Assembly (NCBI RefSeq): GCF_026210795.1
Contig: NC_089450.1
Coordinates: 3,472,001 to 3,536,000 of the forward strand
Direction: 5' to 3'
DNA from: Rhizophagus irregularis
Taxonomy: Eukaryota; Glomeromycota; Glomeromycetes; Glomerales; Glomeraceae
DNA: 64,000 nt
Part shown: one piece after another, positions 43,671-56,219 of the stretch
Layout of the letters: each line of letters begins with the position of its first letter
Position numbering within the stretch: the stretch's first letter is position 1
Notes under the pieces: generated by a model
What the model saw: the letters and a program-made list of their open reading frames with translations, nothing else
The model's database searches: none
What the model was told of the DNA's origin: nothing
Translations under genes and position numbers: made by a program

Positions 43671-46600
43671 CTATTTAAAAGTTCTACATTTTCGGTAACC
43701 AGCACTTCCGTTCTTTGATCCCGAGGTAAAATTTGGACATGAACATATTGAGACACCTTCTACGGGATCAACACGCATAACATCAATGCCACCTGTTAAC
43801 ACTGCAACTCGTGTAAAATGGGCACGAACGAGTTCTGCAGCAAACTATAATTGTTGAAGAGAAATAATTATTTAACTACTCCTTTTTATATATATGTATA
43901 CACCTATATACAATAAAAATTACAAACCTGCGGTCCTGAATCTCCTCTATTGCCTAAAACTACATGATATTTCTTAAACTCTTGTTTAAGTGCTTGTATA
44001 AATTGTTCTAAATGTGCCGGATTCATGTTTACTGATAATGGAAAATGTCCTCTAGAAAATCTATAGAGTCACAATAATGTAAGATAAAAATATACAAATT
44101 TTTTTTTTTAAAAAAAAAATAAAATTAAAATTAAAAATAGATTCTATACTCTTGTTCACTTCTTATATCGATAACCAATACATAATTCTTCAATTTTACT
44201 AAATCTTTAAGTGAAATTCTTGGAGCTAATTCAGTTTTCTTAACATCAATCGGGATGGGTTGTTCCCACCAACGTTGGATATGATAATCCTGATTATTAA
44301 AATGAAATATTATAGGCACATATTCAAAGATATTTTTACATTATTAATGATGAGACACTTACAGGAACTCCATTATGTAATGTATCAGGCGTTGCAAAAG
44401 GCTCATGAACGCGATAAATTACTGAATGAGGTGTTACTTTGCACATCGAAAGCGCCGATTGGATACACTTTTCAATGTCAACATCAGGAAACGACTCAGA
44501 AAATGTGTCACAATCATTAAATTCGGATTTTAAAAGCATCTCACGAAGCTGTCTTAGGATAGAGATACCAATAAATAATGGTAGCGATGGTGGACCAACA
44601 AGGATTTTATCCCATAGATGATAAGTTTTATCCAATGGAAAAACATCTGCTCATTGAAAAAAATGGTAGATAATATAAAGTTATATAAATAGATTAAATT
44701 GAACATAAGAAATGAATACATAACTTACGAGTAAATAATGTCAAAAACCATCGAATTGCATATAGATCAGGGTGGTACTCTATTTTATCAAGATGATTTG
44801 AAAGTTCCGGATCATGAAATGATAAAAGATGGCTAAAAACCGCAAGATATTCTTTGATAACAGGCGAATTATCAGACAAGAAAAAGTCTTGAAGAAATTT
44901 CGGAACAAATGTGTGTAAACAACTAAATGCAAGAGCTTCGTCATTAAAATTAAGCGTTAGAAAAGGGGCGCAAAGAGAGTCAAATCCTATTATATAATAA
45001 AAATCAAAAATATATTATTTAAAATAATGTTATAAACTTAATACTTTAAAATATTATTAATATAATTAATATATACCTTGCCAATAAACCAATTTATTAT
45101 TCGCCGCAATAAAACACTTCAAGAGCCTTCGAAGTTTTTCATGACCAATAGGAGACGAAAGTAGTTGATTATATTGATGACACCTCGGAACGTCTATCAC
45201 CAATAATTAACCAATCAACATCCGTTAGATTTTAATAAATAAAAATGAAATCTCATATCTAGCAAATTAGTGTATTACCAACATCAATCTAGGATAAATA
45301 TGGTTAAACAAAAATAGATAAGTACATTAATTATCGTTTGATTTATACTATTATTTAGTTTATATGACAAACCTGACGATCTGTTGTAGTTTCTGTTTCT
45401 TTATTATACGAGTCGTATAATGCTTGGTAGTCGCCTTTAACTCCTAAAATCGCAGCCCAAATTTTTCCGCGTAAAAACGGTGGTATATCTACTTTGGCAT
45501 GATGAATAATTTCATCCCGTGATGCTGGATACTGTCTAAGTAATTCACTAAATAAGACAACCCTCTGAAACTGATAACCAACATCTTTTTCACGATTCAT
45601 TAATGGTAATTTAACGTTATTCGTTGGTGGCATGATTTGTCCATTTATCGATGATGAAATCACCTTATGGTTATTTGGATCAGGGAAAAGATACTTTCCA
45701 AAAACTTCATCTCCTGAACCTGAATTATCATCATTTGACATTTCTTCTGCCAGAAAGTTCATATCATCTTCATCAGTTTGCATAAAATAGTCGGTATCCC
45801 ACTCAAACGCTTCTCTATTAGGACCAGTAGCTACTTCAAGCCTTTGCCGAAGTTCTTTTAAAGATAAAGTATAAACAGTATCAGAAAATAGAAAGGCCGT
45901 ATCCTCCGTTGTGCCTTCTTCTTTTCCATCTTGCACTTTCACGGTCCTTGGAATTCGTTCGATTGGTGGTGTACTTAGTAGGTAACCTCTTTTGGCCAAT
46001 TCTGTTTCCACATCGCCTCCAGCAAGCTTCCAAAAATAATAAATCTGAGATAACGGCAACCCATGAAGAACATCTTTGTTAGGTTGATCATCTATAAGAT
46101 CAAATAAATTTTCTTCATCGAAAGAAATTTTTTGTGATTGTAAGAATGGCTTTTTCCACCAATATTTATATTGGCTGCTAAGATCATCTCCATATGATGA
46201 AGAAAAGAATGGATGTGACAATAATTGTTCCGGTGAACACCTTTTTGAAGCATCCACTTTCAAACATGCATGAATGAATTTTCGGAAATCGACAATATCA
46301 TCTTCCTCGGTAACTTGAAGAAAATCCAAAATAGCCTCATTTATACCCAAATCCCAATCCCAGATATAAAACTTTTCCCAGATATCATCATTATGTTCTG
46401 CCTCCTGGAGCTTCCATAACGAAGAAAACAATTTCTCAATGTCTTTATCATTTCCTACCCAAAAAGGTGACCCAGTAAAAATTTCGGCCAATATTACACC
46501 AAGTGACCACACATCCACCTATAAGTAAATAATTTTAATCTTTAGAAAGCAATAATCAAACTATTTATCATTGATTACTTCGTACCTTTCCAGTAGCACC

Positions 46601-47538
46601 TGGCATATCAGCTCGGCGATAAATTGCCTCAGGAGGAAGGTAATGTGGATAGCTTTCGTAATTTTTGAATAATTCATTCAGAAAAGTCGGATATGAAAAA
46701 ACAGTACATTTGTTTTGTACTCACCCAATCGGGAAATCCACATCTTCTCCACCATTAGTCATATAAAATAAACCATAATCGGCTAATTTGATTCTACCCT
46801 AAAAAGGGGATGGTTTGATAAATATAATTAAATGTATCAAATGAATTTAATTTAAAGGCGCTTTTTTTTTACCTCAATATCTAAGAGAATATTGTGAGGA
46901 GCTAAATTGTGATGCGTTATACCATTTTGATTCAAATATGCAAGTGCTTTTAAAATTTGAAAAGCCCATTCACGTAACATAACCATTCCCATTCTTTCGT
47001 AACACAAAAAAAAAAATATATTGCTGTTTAAAATCCCGGAACACCAAAATAAATAATAATTATATACTCTGTCATTTCTTACTTTGAAACCAGAGTGTTG
47101 CCTTCTTCGTTACGTTGGTATAATTTTCCAAGATGATTCATGTGATATTCAGATACCACAAACAATCGATCTAGAAAAATTTAAAAATTTAAAATCCATT
47201 ATCAGGTGAAATGCCCGTCATAAAGTGGACTTACTGTCAAAAAATTTTATCGCCTTGAATTACCGTGTTTGCCTTTAACAATTTCTACATATTCGCAAAG
47301 GTTCGGATGTAACAACGTCTATATAACGAAGAAGTTAGGGACACAACAAATAACTTCCAAAATTCGATATAAAATTAACCTTTAATGCTTGAAACCGGCC
47401 AAAAATTTCGGTTGTTGCTGTTGCGGGTACAACATCTCGGTCTTCTACACCAGCAACAGCAGAAAAACTGTTTACTCCCAGATGCACATCTTGTTGAAAG
47501 CTTTCATTTATTTCTTTGTCAGTGGCGAAAGTAGCCAT
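43671..47538 (-). CDS. TBCK: TBCK: pseudokinase-TBC-rhodanese protein
   Basis: Human TBCK combines a kinase-like, a Rab-GAP-like TBC and a rhodanese domain and acts in endosomal/mRNA-transport and mTOR-related biology. Here the first exon (47380-47538) opens [14 protein letters not shown] and ends GRFQALK. Kinase-like exons read [15 protein letters not shown], a catalytic-loop equivalent [12 protein letters not shown] (no HRD Asp), and [11 protein letters not shown] in place of DFG, so it is a pseudokinase. The long exon 45355-46518 holds [19 protein letters not shown] and the start of TBC ([14 protein letters not shown]). Next come [55 protein letters not shown] and [14 protein letters not shown]. 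The C-terminal rhodanese part has [14 protein letters not shown] and ends CRTFK at 43671. Some exon borders near 47.1 kb are uncertain. Confidence 0.92.
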
Positions 47539-48011
47539 GAATATTTAAAAATGCAAAGAATGCTTTTAAAAAAAATTTTTATCAACTTGAACTTTTATGT
47601 ATGCAAGATGGTATACAAAGTTAACGTAAAAATAAAGCTAGCACGAAATATTGTGTTAATCACGCTGCATCATCAACACGAATCTACCGATAGACAAAAA
47701 ATCTTCCTGTATAAAAATACAAAATAGGTAATCACGGATGGGTATGTAGAGCTTTAGTTGGTTCCCACCTCCCTGAATAAGCAATGTAATACAATTTTAG
47801 GGAAATCATATTTTACACAGCCTTTTAAGACAAAATATAAAAACATCATATTAAACTTTATTACTTTATTTTCAAATTTATTACCAGAATCCTGATAAAT
47901 TAAACTCAACTTTCAAAGAAATCGGGTATTTCTTGTTGGCAGCATAATCTTTTCTTTCTAGTATTTTCATACCTATTATAATTTTTATTACTATATTTTT
48001 CGAATTTTTCA
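47539..48011. promoter_or_regulatory. Divergent intergenic region TBCK / coiled-coil gene
   Basis: 473 bp separate the two start codons, AT-rich and without a clear TATA or other named box. The open frame at 47389-47727 on the plus strand crosses TBCK exon 1 and is a shadow. Confidence 0.4.
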
Positions 48012-49072
48012 ATGAACGGAGAACTGGGTAAAATTTCTTTTTTTTTTGTTCTTTCGTCGGATAGCTTTTAAAATGACATATATACTAATTTTTATTGCAA
48101 TCTCTGGCTCTGACTCTGGCTCTTTATTAAATTGATTTTCTTTCTGTCGTTGATGTATTATATATAGATTCGACAAAGGTAACAGCACTAAAACATCAAG
48201 TGCATACACTTCGTCACGATTTAGCGGAGAAAAATGCTTTGCTCGCCACAGTACAAAAAAAGCTTAGTCGTAGTAGACCTCAATATTACAATAGCGGGAC
48301 TACTAACGAATCTACTACTGGAAAAGTCATTGGTCATCTTCAACATGAAATCGAACATTTAAAAAAAGAGGTTGCTGACGCTAAAACTCAAATACATATT
48401 GCAAAAGTTGCTCGTGAACGAGCGGATAGGCAAGTCTCTGAACATTCTGCATCACATCAAACCTTAAAATTAGAAATCGATTCATTAAAACGAATGTTGG
48501 AACGTAAGGAAAGACAAGTTAAAGAATTGGAAGAAGCTACAAAAGAAAATGAAAAGAAAAAGCTTGAATTCAAAATAGAAAGGGAAAATAATAACAAGTT
48601 ATTGGAAGAGTCAGAAAGGAAAGCTGCAGAATTAGAAAAACAAGTAGCTGCTGCTCTAGGAGGCAAAGAATTAGCGGAGATTCAATATCAGTTATTATCA
48701 AAAGAATTGCAGAATTTCAAAACTCGATATTCAAATGATGTGGAGTCTATTAAAAAAGAATATCAAGTACTTCGTAATGAACTTAATTCAACTTCTAAAG
48801 AGTTAAAAACTGTCGTGACTGAAGCTAGTTCTCGTGTTGAAACACTAACAAAGGATCGTAAAGCAGAAGTAGCAAATCTAGAAGCAATTCAAAAACAACT
48901 AAGAGAAAATCAAGAAAATTCCATCGCTTCATTACTAGATGAGGTTGAAAAAATGAAAAAGGACGTTGAAAGTTCAAATCAAAAGACTCAATTATATTCT
49001 GAACAAGTGGCAAAAGTTGATGACGAAATAGCAAACAAAATGAAATGGTTAAAAAATATAAAAACCCGTTAA
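48012..49072 (+). CDS. Coiled-coil protein, 306 residues (possibly She3-like)
   Basis: Exons are 48012-48027 (MNGEL plus one base) and 48168-49072, joined by a GTAAAA...ATATAG intron of 140 nt. The whole protein is heptad-rich: TKVTALKHQVHTLRHDLAEK at the N-terminus, then a long uninterrupted coiled coil rich in Lys, Glu and Leu, ending VDDEIANKMKWLKNIKTR. There is no catalytic motif, signal peptide or membrane segment. Fungal She3-family RNA/myosin adaptors have a similar N-terminal coiled coil, but this is a resemblance in style only. I do not assign a function. The first exon was chosen because it restores the open frame and gives an ATG. Confidence 0.7.
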
Positions 49073-49406
49073 TCTTTAATAAAGTAATTAATTAATCATA
49101 TTTACAATTTACATTTATTAAAAAGATTCCAAACCTTCATACCATCTTGATTTATGTACCGATTTTTGCCGAGTCTTTACGGATTAGCAGAAAGGTTCAT
49201 ACCTGTATATATATATATGAGTGGATGAAGGTACAGGAATGCTAAGAAAATTCTTTTAATGGAATATTAATATATAACATTTAGCATATGTAGTTTTATT
49301 TGTAATAATAATTTACGTGGTATTTTAATTTCTTGAATTTATTACAATAAATTTGTAATATTCATTATTGAAAAATAAAATAAAATAATCACACATAAGT
49401 TCTAAA
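49073..49406. other. Convergent 3' flanks
   Basis: AT-rich spacer between two convergent genes. It contains a short (TA)n run near 49210 and no gene. Confidence 0.5.
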
Positions 49407-50021
49407 TTATTTCTTTTCGTAATTTTGTCTCTTAGCCCAAAGTGAAACTGGATAAAGAATACGACGCGAAGAAACAACCAAAGCATCCTTCTGATTAAAT
49501 TTTTGCTCTAAAGTTTCTTGAATTTTTGGAGCCTTTTACAGAACGATTAAATGGAATAAAATAATTTAAATATAACACTTAATTTCATCTATTAAAGTGC
49601 AAATCGATTCTAAAATAAAGAACTTTAAAATTGAATAATTCAGTTATGCTAACCTCTTCTCTTAAATAACGATCGATACTGTCTTTATTTTCTACTTCAA
49701 AAAGTATGGTAAAATATTTGTGAACTCTATCGGGATTTTTAACTTCAGGGTCATCGTCATTTTGAGGATCGCGTTGAAATACTTCTGCATCACGGAAACC
49801 AGATTTTTTATTCAATGTCTCATTAAGGTGATCTTGTAACCAGCTCTCAAATTCTTCGGCAATTTCTATCCAATATCAGATATGCGGAATTAATATACAA
49901 ATAACCATATTCAAGAAAAAATTCTCGATCAAAAATTACCTAATGCAATAGTAAAATTTGTCTCGTAAATAATAGGCAAGATAGAATTGTCATTAATGAC
50001 TTTGGTACTATTATTTGCCAT
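49407..50021 (-). CDS. DUF4286-family small protein
   Basis: A 139-residue protein from three exons, 49940-50021, 49654-49865 and 49407-49532, with closing phases. The pattern IIYETNFTIALEIAEEFESW, then GFRDAEVFQRD, FEVENKDSIDRYLREE and SRRILYPV matches the DUF4286 fold, a ferredoxin-like small domain whose activity is unknown. No targeting signal is seen. It is divergently arranged with RRP9 (189 bp between starts). Confidence 0.8.
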
Positions 50022-50210
50022 CGTAAAAAAAGAAGTTTAAAATGTCCTATCGCTGTATCGCATGATTCAAACCTCTAAATGTGTAAACCCAAAAAAGTAT
50101 AGATCTACAGTAACAAATAACTAAAATTATCGGCCAATTAGATTCACCAATTTAATAAAACCAAAAAATTTTTTTTTTTTGAGGAAAAATAGCAAAATTT
50201 CAAAAAAAAA

Positions 50211-52324
50211 ATGTCTTCAGATCCTTTTTTTGTTACTCCAAAAATCAAAAAACGTAAGCCTATGACTTCTGGGGATGTAACATCAAACGGAAAAAAGGTT
50301 AAGACACAGAACGGAGAAAACATTCCTCAAACTAAAGAAAGGGTGACGCGAAGTAAAAAAAAGCTAGCTGATGAAAAAATAGATCAAGAGAAAAATTTAA
50401 GTAGTGAAGATGAAATTGGGCCTGGTGGTATCGATGATATGGATTTTGATAATGATAATGACGAGGAAGAAAAAAGTGACGAGGATGAGAATAATATGGA
50501 GACTCCAACAGAGAAGAGAAGACGACTTGCTAAACAGTATATAGAATCTGTTAAGAAAGAATTAGGTAATGTAAGAAATGCATAACTTAATAAATTAACA
50601 TTAAAAAATATTTAAACTAATTAACTAATGAAATATATCATAATTAGATGAAGCTGAATTTGATGCGGCAGAAATTGATCGAGATTTAATAGCGGAACGT
50701 CTCAAAAAGGACGCGGTATATGATCATTAATAAAGGAATTATGTATTAACTTGTTATTGAACTTATTTATTTATGTTAAAGTAAAATTTTTTCTTTTTTA
50801 CCTACTTATTTTAAATTAGTTAGAACAAACAGGTCGCGCTCATCGTATAATAGCAGATACAGTACATATCGATTTTATTTTTTTTATCACGTTAATTTAT
50901 CTGTTTACTCAAACTTTTTTTTTCTATCTTTCCCTTAGTTCTCTTTTCCTATTGAAGATTCTAATGTAAAATCTGGTCGTCACGAACTTACAGTTACATG
51001 TGTTGCCGTAGCAGAAAATGGACAAATCTTTTATACAGGATCAAAAGACGCTTCTATAATAAAATGTAATTACTTAATTGTATTGGACATAATTTATTAA
51101 TTTTATTATTTAATTCTCTCATTTACTTTTGTATTGATTTTTCTTTTATAGGGGACTTGGTATCTGGCAAAAAATTGCATACATTTCCAGGAGGTCGAAA
51201 AGAAGTAAAGAACTTTGATGGCCATACAAATCACGTTTTATCATTAGCTATCAGTTCAGATGGAAAATATCTGGCAAGCGGTGGTATAGACAAGAAAATC
51301 AATATATGGTCTGTGAAAGAGAATAAGTTATTAAAGTGCTTTACACAACATAAAGATTCTATATCTGTAAGAAATAATGATTATTAAAGTTCTATTTTAT
51401 TATAACATAATACCATAATTTAATTTATACATTTATACTTTATTTTGTTAGAGTCTTGCTTTTCGCAAAGGCTCTAATCAACTTTATAGTGCTTCGTTCG
51501 ACAGAACCATTAAAATATGGAATATAGATGAATTATGTTACGTTGATACTCTGTGAGAAACTCCTATATTATTAACTTTTAATTTAAGTTATTTGTTAAT
51601 CAAGCTAATTTTTCTTCATATTTAAGGTATGGTCATCAGGATCAAATTATGAGTATTGACACGCTTTCACGCGAAAGATGTGTTTCTGCGGGCGCTCGAG
51701 ATAGAACTTGTAGATTGTTTAAAGTTATCGAAGAAAAACAGCTAATCTTACGCGGTGATGTGAAAGTTGTAAAAAGAGATAATCAAACATTTATGGAGGA
51801 TAGTATAGATGTCGTGGAAATGATTGACGAGGATAATTTTCTCTCTGGTGGTAATAGCGGGTACGATAAATAACATATTTTATTATGATTTCTAAATATT
51901 TATAGTAACTTCTTATTTCGAAATTTTATATAGTACCATCTCTTTATGGAATATAGGTATAAAGAAGCCGATCTTTGTATACCGTTTAGCACATGGCATA
52001 GAAAGTGAAGGCACGATACCTTTAGCATATTGGATAACCTCATTAGCTATAATTAAATATTCTGATTTATTTGTTTCTGGATCATGGGATGGCAATATTC
52101 GATTATGGAAGATTGCAAATAATTTTAAATCTTTTGTTCCTTTAACGCAAATAACGATGATTGGTTTTGTAAATTCATTGAAATTTGCGACTGTAATTGA
52201 TGAAAAAGTTTTTCTTTTAGCTGGAATAGGACAGGAACATAGATTAGGCAGATGGCAAAAGATAAAGAAAGCTAAGAATGGGTGGAGATTAATTGAACTT
52301 CCTCTCAAAAAGAAAGAAGAATAA
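50211..52324 (+). CDS. RRP9: U3 snoRNP protein Rrp9 / U3-55K (WD40)
   Basis: Nucleolar WD40 protein of the U3 snoRNP, needed for 18S rRNA processing. Eight exons close in phase to 510 residues: 50211-50565, 50648-50715, 50820-50861, 50939-51065, 51152-51366, 51452-51552, 51627-51860 and 51934-52324. The N-terminus is basic and then strongly acidic (DDMDFDNDNDEEEKSDED), as in the family. RRRLAKQYIESVKKEL and DEAEFDAAEIDRDLIAERL follow, then WD repeats (FYTGSKDASIIKWDL, YLASGGIDKKINIWSV, LYSASFDRTIKIWNI, CVSAGARDRTCRLFKV, FVSGSWDGNIRLWKI). The GIGQEHRLGRW motif near the end is typical of Rrp9. Confidence 0.96.
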
Positions 52325-53951
52325 TACCTATTTTCCTCTTATGATTAATATTACTTTTTTCTGAGGGCAAACCCTTTTGAACACTTTATTTATTGTAAGC
52401 GATCATACTTTTAATTCTAAATTTTATTATGATGTATATAACTGACGCTTAGAATATTAATTAGATAATATTAATATCCTTAAATATATTGAATTCTTTA
52501 ATCATATATTTATTTAATGATCAATGATATGCAATTAGAACAAAAGGCTTTTTTGAATTATTTCTTATATTACAGCGAATGACTTATCAAAATCTTGATC
52601 AATTATTTTATTATGATCTTGGTTTTAAAACTTTCGCTAAGAATAAATTCCAATCTTTTTTTTTTTATTTACCGATAAATTATGGATAATTTATTGGGAA
52701 AAGAAAAGACACATTTAATTCACCATCATAACATTATAACTAATTAGGATTCAGTAAACTTATAAAATTTGTAAGTACGATAAATTTTAAACAGACTAAT
52801 ATAATCATAAATAATAATAAAGCTGAACGTTATCACCAGAATATATGTATTGACTTTAATAAAAAAAGAGAATATTTATACGTATTCTTTAAAAAAGAAC
52901 TTAATTTTATTTATTTTTTTCGTAAAAAAATTATTTTTGGACCAATTAGTCTGTAAAATATATTAAGGTGGTTGTTAAAAATCACTACTAAAAAGCTATT
53001 TTACAACCACAAGTAGATACGTAGTAAAAAACCAAAGAAATCAAAAATAGCTTCGTTTATCCCCCGTTAAAACCACCGAGACCAAGAGATTGAAAAAATT
53101 TTTGCAATCTTGGGAGTACAAAGGGGAACTAACAAGTTTTGATTCTATTTAATACATTATAAAAATTATCTTTTTATTACAATTATTAAATTATATAAAT
53201 AATACAAAGATTTATAGCTTATTTTAATTTATAAAGTGGAAAGGATCGTAAAATAAATGTTTTTTATATTTATAAAGATAATAGATAAATGTTCCCTCTT
53301 TTTTCTTGAATTTTTTTTTGAGATAAACCTGACCAATAAAATTCGCCGTCACCGTTTCAAAAAGAAATCGTCTAAATCAAAAATTTTCCCAATTTTTGTA
53401 CTCGAGCATCCTGGACTGCGGTCCAAATTCCCGATGAACTTAGTTCAAAATAACTTTAAAATGTACTTATCAAAACTTCGAACAATGTTGTTATCAAATT
53501 ATAATTTTTAAAAGGCATAGTATTTTCCAAAATCCAAAGCCTGTAGATTTTGCAATATTTTAATTAAAAAAAAATATATATATTTTTATCGACATTAACA
53601 TAAAGACAAAAGCACACGAAGTATTATATTATCACAAATATCACAAAAATTATTTATATAGAAGTTGCGCAGTTCTAATATTTTACAGTATCAAAATTCT
53701 GAAGTTTTATTTGAAAAATAAATCAATGTACTAGCATTTAATACTAAACTACAATATGATGATTTTTTTTTAAAAAAAAAATGTATGTGCTTATAAGAAA
53801 TATTGCAAAAAAATAGGAAACAGAAAAGAAAATATAACACGAAAAATCAAACATACCAGTTATCTATGACCGACCATTGACCAATCAAATTTGACTAAGC
53901 ATCTGGCCAGATGGTACTGGTTCCTGGGGATCACATCGATGGTATGTTTGC
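52325..53951. other. Intergenic DNA downstream of RRP9
   Basis: AT-rich, with one small hairpin (GTGGTTGTTAAAA near 52970 against TTTTACAACCAC near 53002). The open frame at 53257-53511 is Phe/Lys-rich and has no recognisable content. A GC-richer patch at 53400-53440 contains GGACTGCGGTCC and may be a transposon-end relic. Confidence 0.5.
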
Positions 53952-54110
53952 ATGTTAGAAAGGCTGCACCGCAATAACACACGCTGCTCAGCTTCGCTTT
54001 CACGTCTTCAAAATGTGGGACTAACTACAGGTACAATCTGCTCTTGTAGAAAAATGGGAAATAATTATGTAAGTCGATGTCATAGTGGTCGGAGATGTCA
54101 AACAAAGTAA
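53952..54110 (+). CDS. 52-codon Cys-rich ORF, probable transposon remnant
   Basis: The ORF reads MLERLHRNNTRCSASLSRL and ends with a cysteine cluster, ICSCRKMGNNYVSRCHSGRR then C, before the stop. The patch is GC-richer than its surroundings and uses codons like a protein. C-x-C-R-K followed by R-C-H-x-G-x-x-C is reminiscent of cysteine-rich tails on some retroelement or transposase proteins. I cannot name the family. It is probably the 3' end of an otherwise lost element. Confidence 0.4.
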   Translation: MLERLHRNNTRCSASLSRLQNVGLTTGTICSCRKMGNNYVSRCHSGRRCQTK

Positions 54111-54774
54111 ATCAGGTACGTGAAATTTTGTTTCATTTATTTATTAATAATGTATACGATTAATTCGTGATACAATAAAGGACCAATTGTATTGTGTCAG
54201 ATGACAGTTAACGCGCCTCAAATTGTCAATTTTTAATTGACATCTAATATGCAAATCATACAAAGATCGAAATTTTATAAATTTGAATGGAAAAAAAACA
54301 GTAAATTTACGATACATATATTTACATTATACGTACAGTATATACGTGATTTAATAAAATAAAATAGGGGTTTAAACAACTTCCTCGGAATATATTTTGG
54401 TTTGACATGTTACACTAGCCCTGTTCAATTCTTGATCGTATCGGATTGGTTATATTTATTCATATATGTTATAGGGCAGACGTGTTGTTTATTATAAATC
54501 GATCTGGGAATTTTTGTAGATCTATTTGACCGCTGACCACATCAGCAACCAGTACGATACTATATCTTTGCTAGCCGATCTTCCATATCTGTGATATCAC
54601 GTTCATCATTGGCGGATGAAATGGTGAAATCACGCATAATATTCAGATTGAAAGATACTGCAAATTCATACAATATGCCTTGCGCGAAAAAGATTATCCA
54701 AATAAAATTGATACTTTATTTGATATTTATACAAGTCTAACAAATACAACCTTTAAAACTATAAATAAAAAAGA
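54111..54774. other. Intergenic DNA
   Basis: No ORF, RNA gene or bounded repeat recognised. Confidence 0.5.
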
Positions 54775-54844
54775 AAAAAAAATCAAAAATCAAAAATCAA
54801 AAATCAAAAATCAAAAAAATCAATATATATATATATATATATAT
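54775..54844. repeat. Microsatellites (ATCAAAA)n and (AT)n
   Basis: About five units of ATCAAAA followed by about ten units of AT, immediately 3' of the minus-strand gene at 54861-56219. Confidence 0.9.
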
Positions 54845-54860
54845 AGCTCATAACTCTCAT

Positions 54861-56219
54861 TTAAACTATTATTCTTTTTTCTAACATAGTCAACTTAACG
54901 ACTCTTGCTTTTAAAACTTTATTTAATCTGTTAAACATATCACTTTTCTCATACTCAGTATAATTTTTATATCCATAAGGTAATTCTGGAATAACGCCCC
55001 TTGTAATATATTCATCCATACTTTGTGAAAGTACTAAATTTTGACGATCAAATTCTCTTGATAAGGTTTCACTAATAAGAAGATTCATTAATCTTTTAGA
55101 ATTACTATCCAAAGAATTGAACATATTTGTTTTTGTATACTGAATAAAATTATTGAGTGTATAAGACTTTAAAGCTTTAAAATGCTTTAATCTAACTCTA
55201 GTCTGACTAACTTCTTTTTGTTTAATAATTTGTTGAATCTGAGAATGAAGATTTTCAATTATAAGAGGAATCTCTTGATTTTCTTGTGAAAAAGAATTAA
55301 TTTGTGAAGTAAAAGGAGTTAATGAACGTGAAAAAGTAGTATTAATTGGTTTATTATGAGATTTCATCGAAAAATTCGGATTATTCATATTATCTTCTAT
55401 TACTTTATTTACATGCCCTCTAACCTTTTCCTTTAAAGATTTAAAATTTTCTGATTTTGTATATTGTCTTAAATCATTAAGAGTAAAATCATTCGCTAAA
55501 ATTTTGAAATTCTTCTTTTTAAGTTTTTTACCATGATTTTCTCTTCGGTTAATAATTTTTTGAACTCTAGTGTGAATTTGATTAATTAGAAAAATATTTT
55601 CTGATTTTTCTCTAGAAAGAGAATTAGATTGTGAAGATGAAGAAAAATGATTTGATGAGGAAGGTTCAGTATGAGTTGTTTTTGAAATATTTAAAAGATT
55701 CAGATTCTCATTCATAATATCTTCCCAATTTAAACCTTCATAATTCCAAATCTCTTCATGATCTATTGGATTTTGTTTATCTCCAATATCAACGGATTTT
55801 CCTTTGGTATCAGATTTACTTTTAGTTTCAGATTTTTTAATTCGTAATTTATTAAGTTCAAGCTCTTGTCGAAGTTTTTTAACATCTTGATTTTTTATAA
55901 TAGATTCAGTTTCTAATTCTTCAACACGAGATTTTAATGCTTCTATTAATTCTGTTTGTGAATTACTAAGATTCATTATCTCATTAATAATTTGTTGGGC
56001 CCTTTGAAATTCTGTAGTTGTTTCATGATTTGTTTGATTTGATTCTTCTTGTTTCTGTTGTTCTTGAAGTTTTGTAAATTCTTGATATGAATTTTGTATT
56101 TCAGTTCTTAAACGTTGTCCAAATAACTCAAATTCCGTTGCTTGTTTTTTTAAGAAATGATATAATGGATTTGTTTCTTCGTTATAATCTAAACCGTTAT
56201 TGTTAATATCTGAAGCCAT
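54861..56219 (-). CDS. Coiled-coil protein with an internal repeat module (unknown)
   Basis: A single-exon, 452-residue protein, starting MASDINNNGLDYNEET at 56219; codons further upstream use a TTG and were not counted. Residues about 20-150 are coiled coil (Gln/Glu/Leu-rich, with VKKLRQELELNKLRIKK). A Ser-rich linker (SSSNHFSSSSQSNSL) follows. A module of about 65 residues then occurs twice, at about 207-276 (INQIHTRVQKIINRRE...DLRQYTKSENFKSL) and 316-384 (IENLHSQIQQIIKQKE...NFIQYTKTNMFNSL). A third, partial copy lies at about 415-441 (NYTEYEKSDMFNRLNKVL). I do not recognise the module. No signal peptide or membrane segment is present. Confidence 0.7.
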   Translation of the reverse strand: MASDINNNGLDYNEETNPLYHFLKKQATEFELFGQRLRTEIQNSYQEFTKLQEQQKQEESNQTNHETTTEFQRAQQIINEIMNLSNSQTELIEALKSRVEELETESIIKNQDVKKLRQELELNKLRIKKSETKSKSDTKGKSVDIGDKQNPIDHEEIWNYEGLNWEDIMNENLNLLNISKTTHTEPSSSNHFSSSSQSNSLSREKSENIFLINQIHTRVQKIINRRENHGKKLKKKNFKILANDFTLNDLRQYTKSENFKSLKEKVRGHVNKVIEDNMNNPNFSMKSHNKPINTTFSRSLTPFTSQINSFSQENQEIPLIIENLHSQIQQIIKQKEVSQTRVRLKHFKALKSYTLNNFIQYTKTNMFNSLDSNSKRLMNLLISETLSREFDRQNLVLSQSMDEYITRGVIPELPYGYKNYTEYEKSDMFNRLNKVLKARVVKLTMLEKRIIV

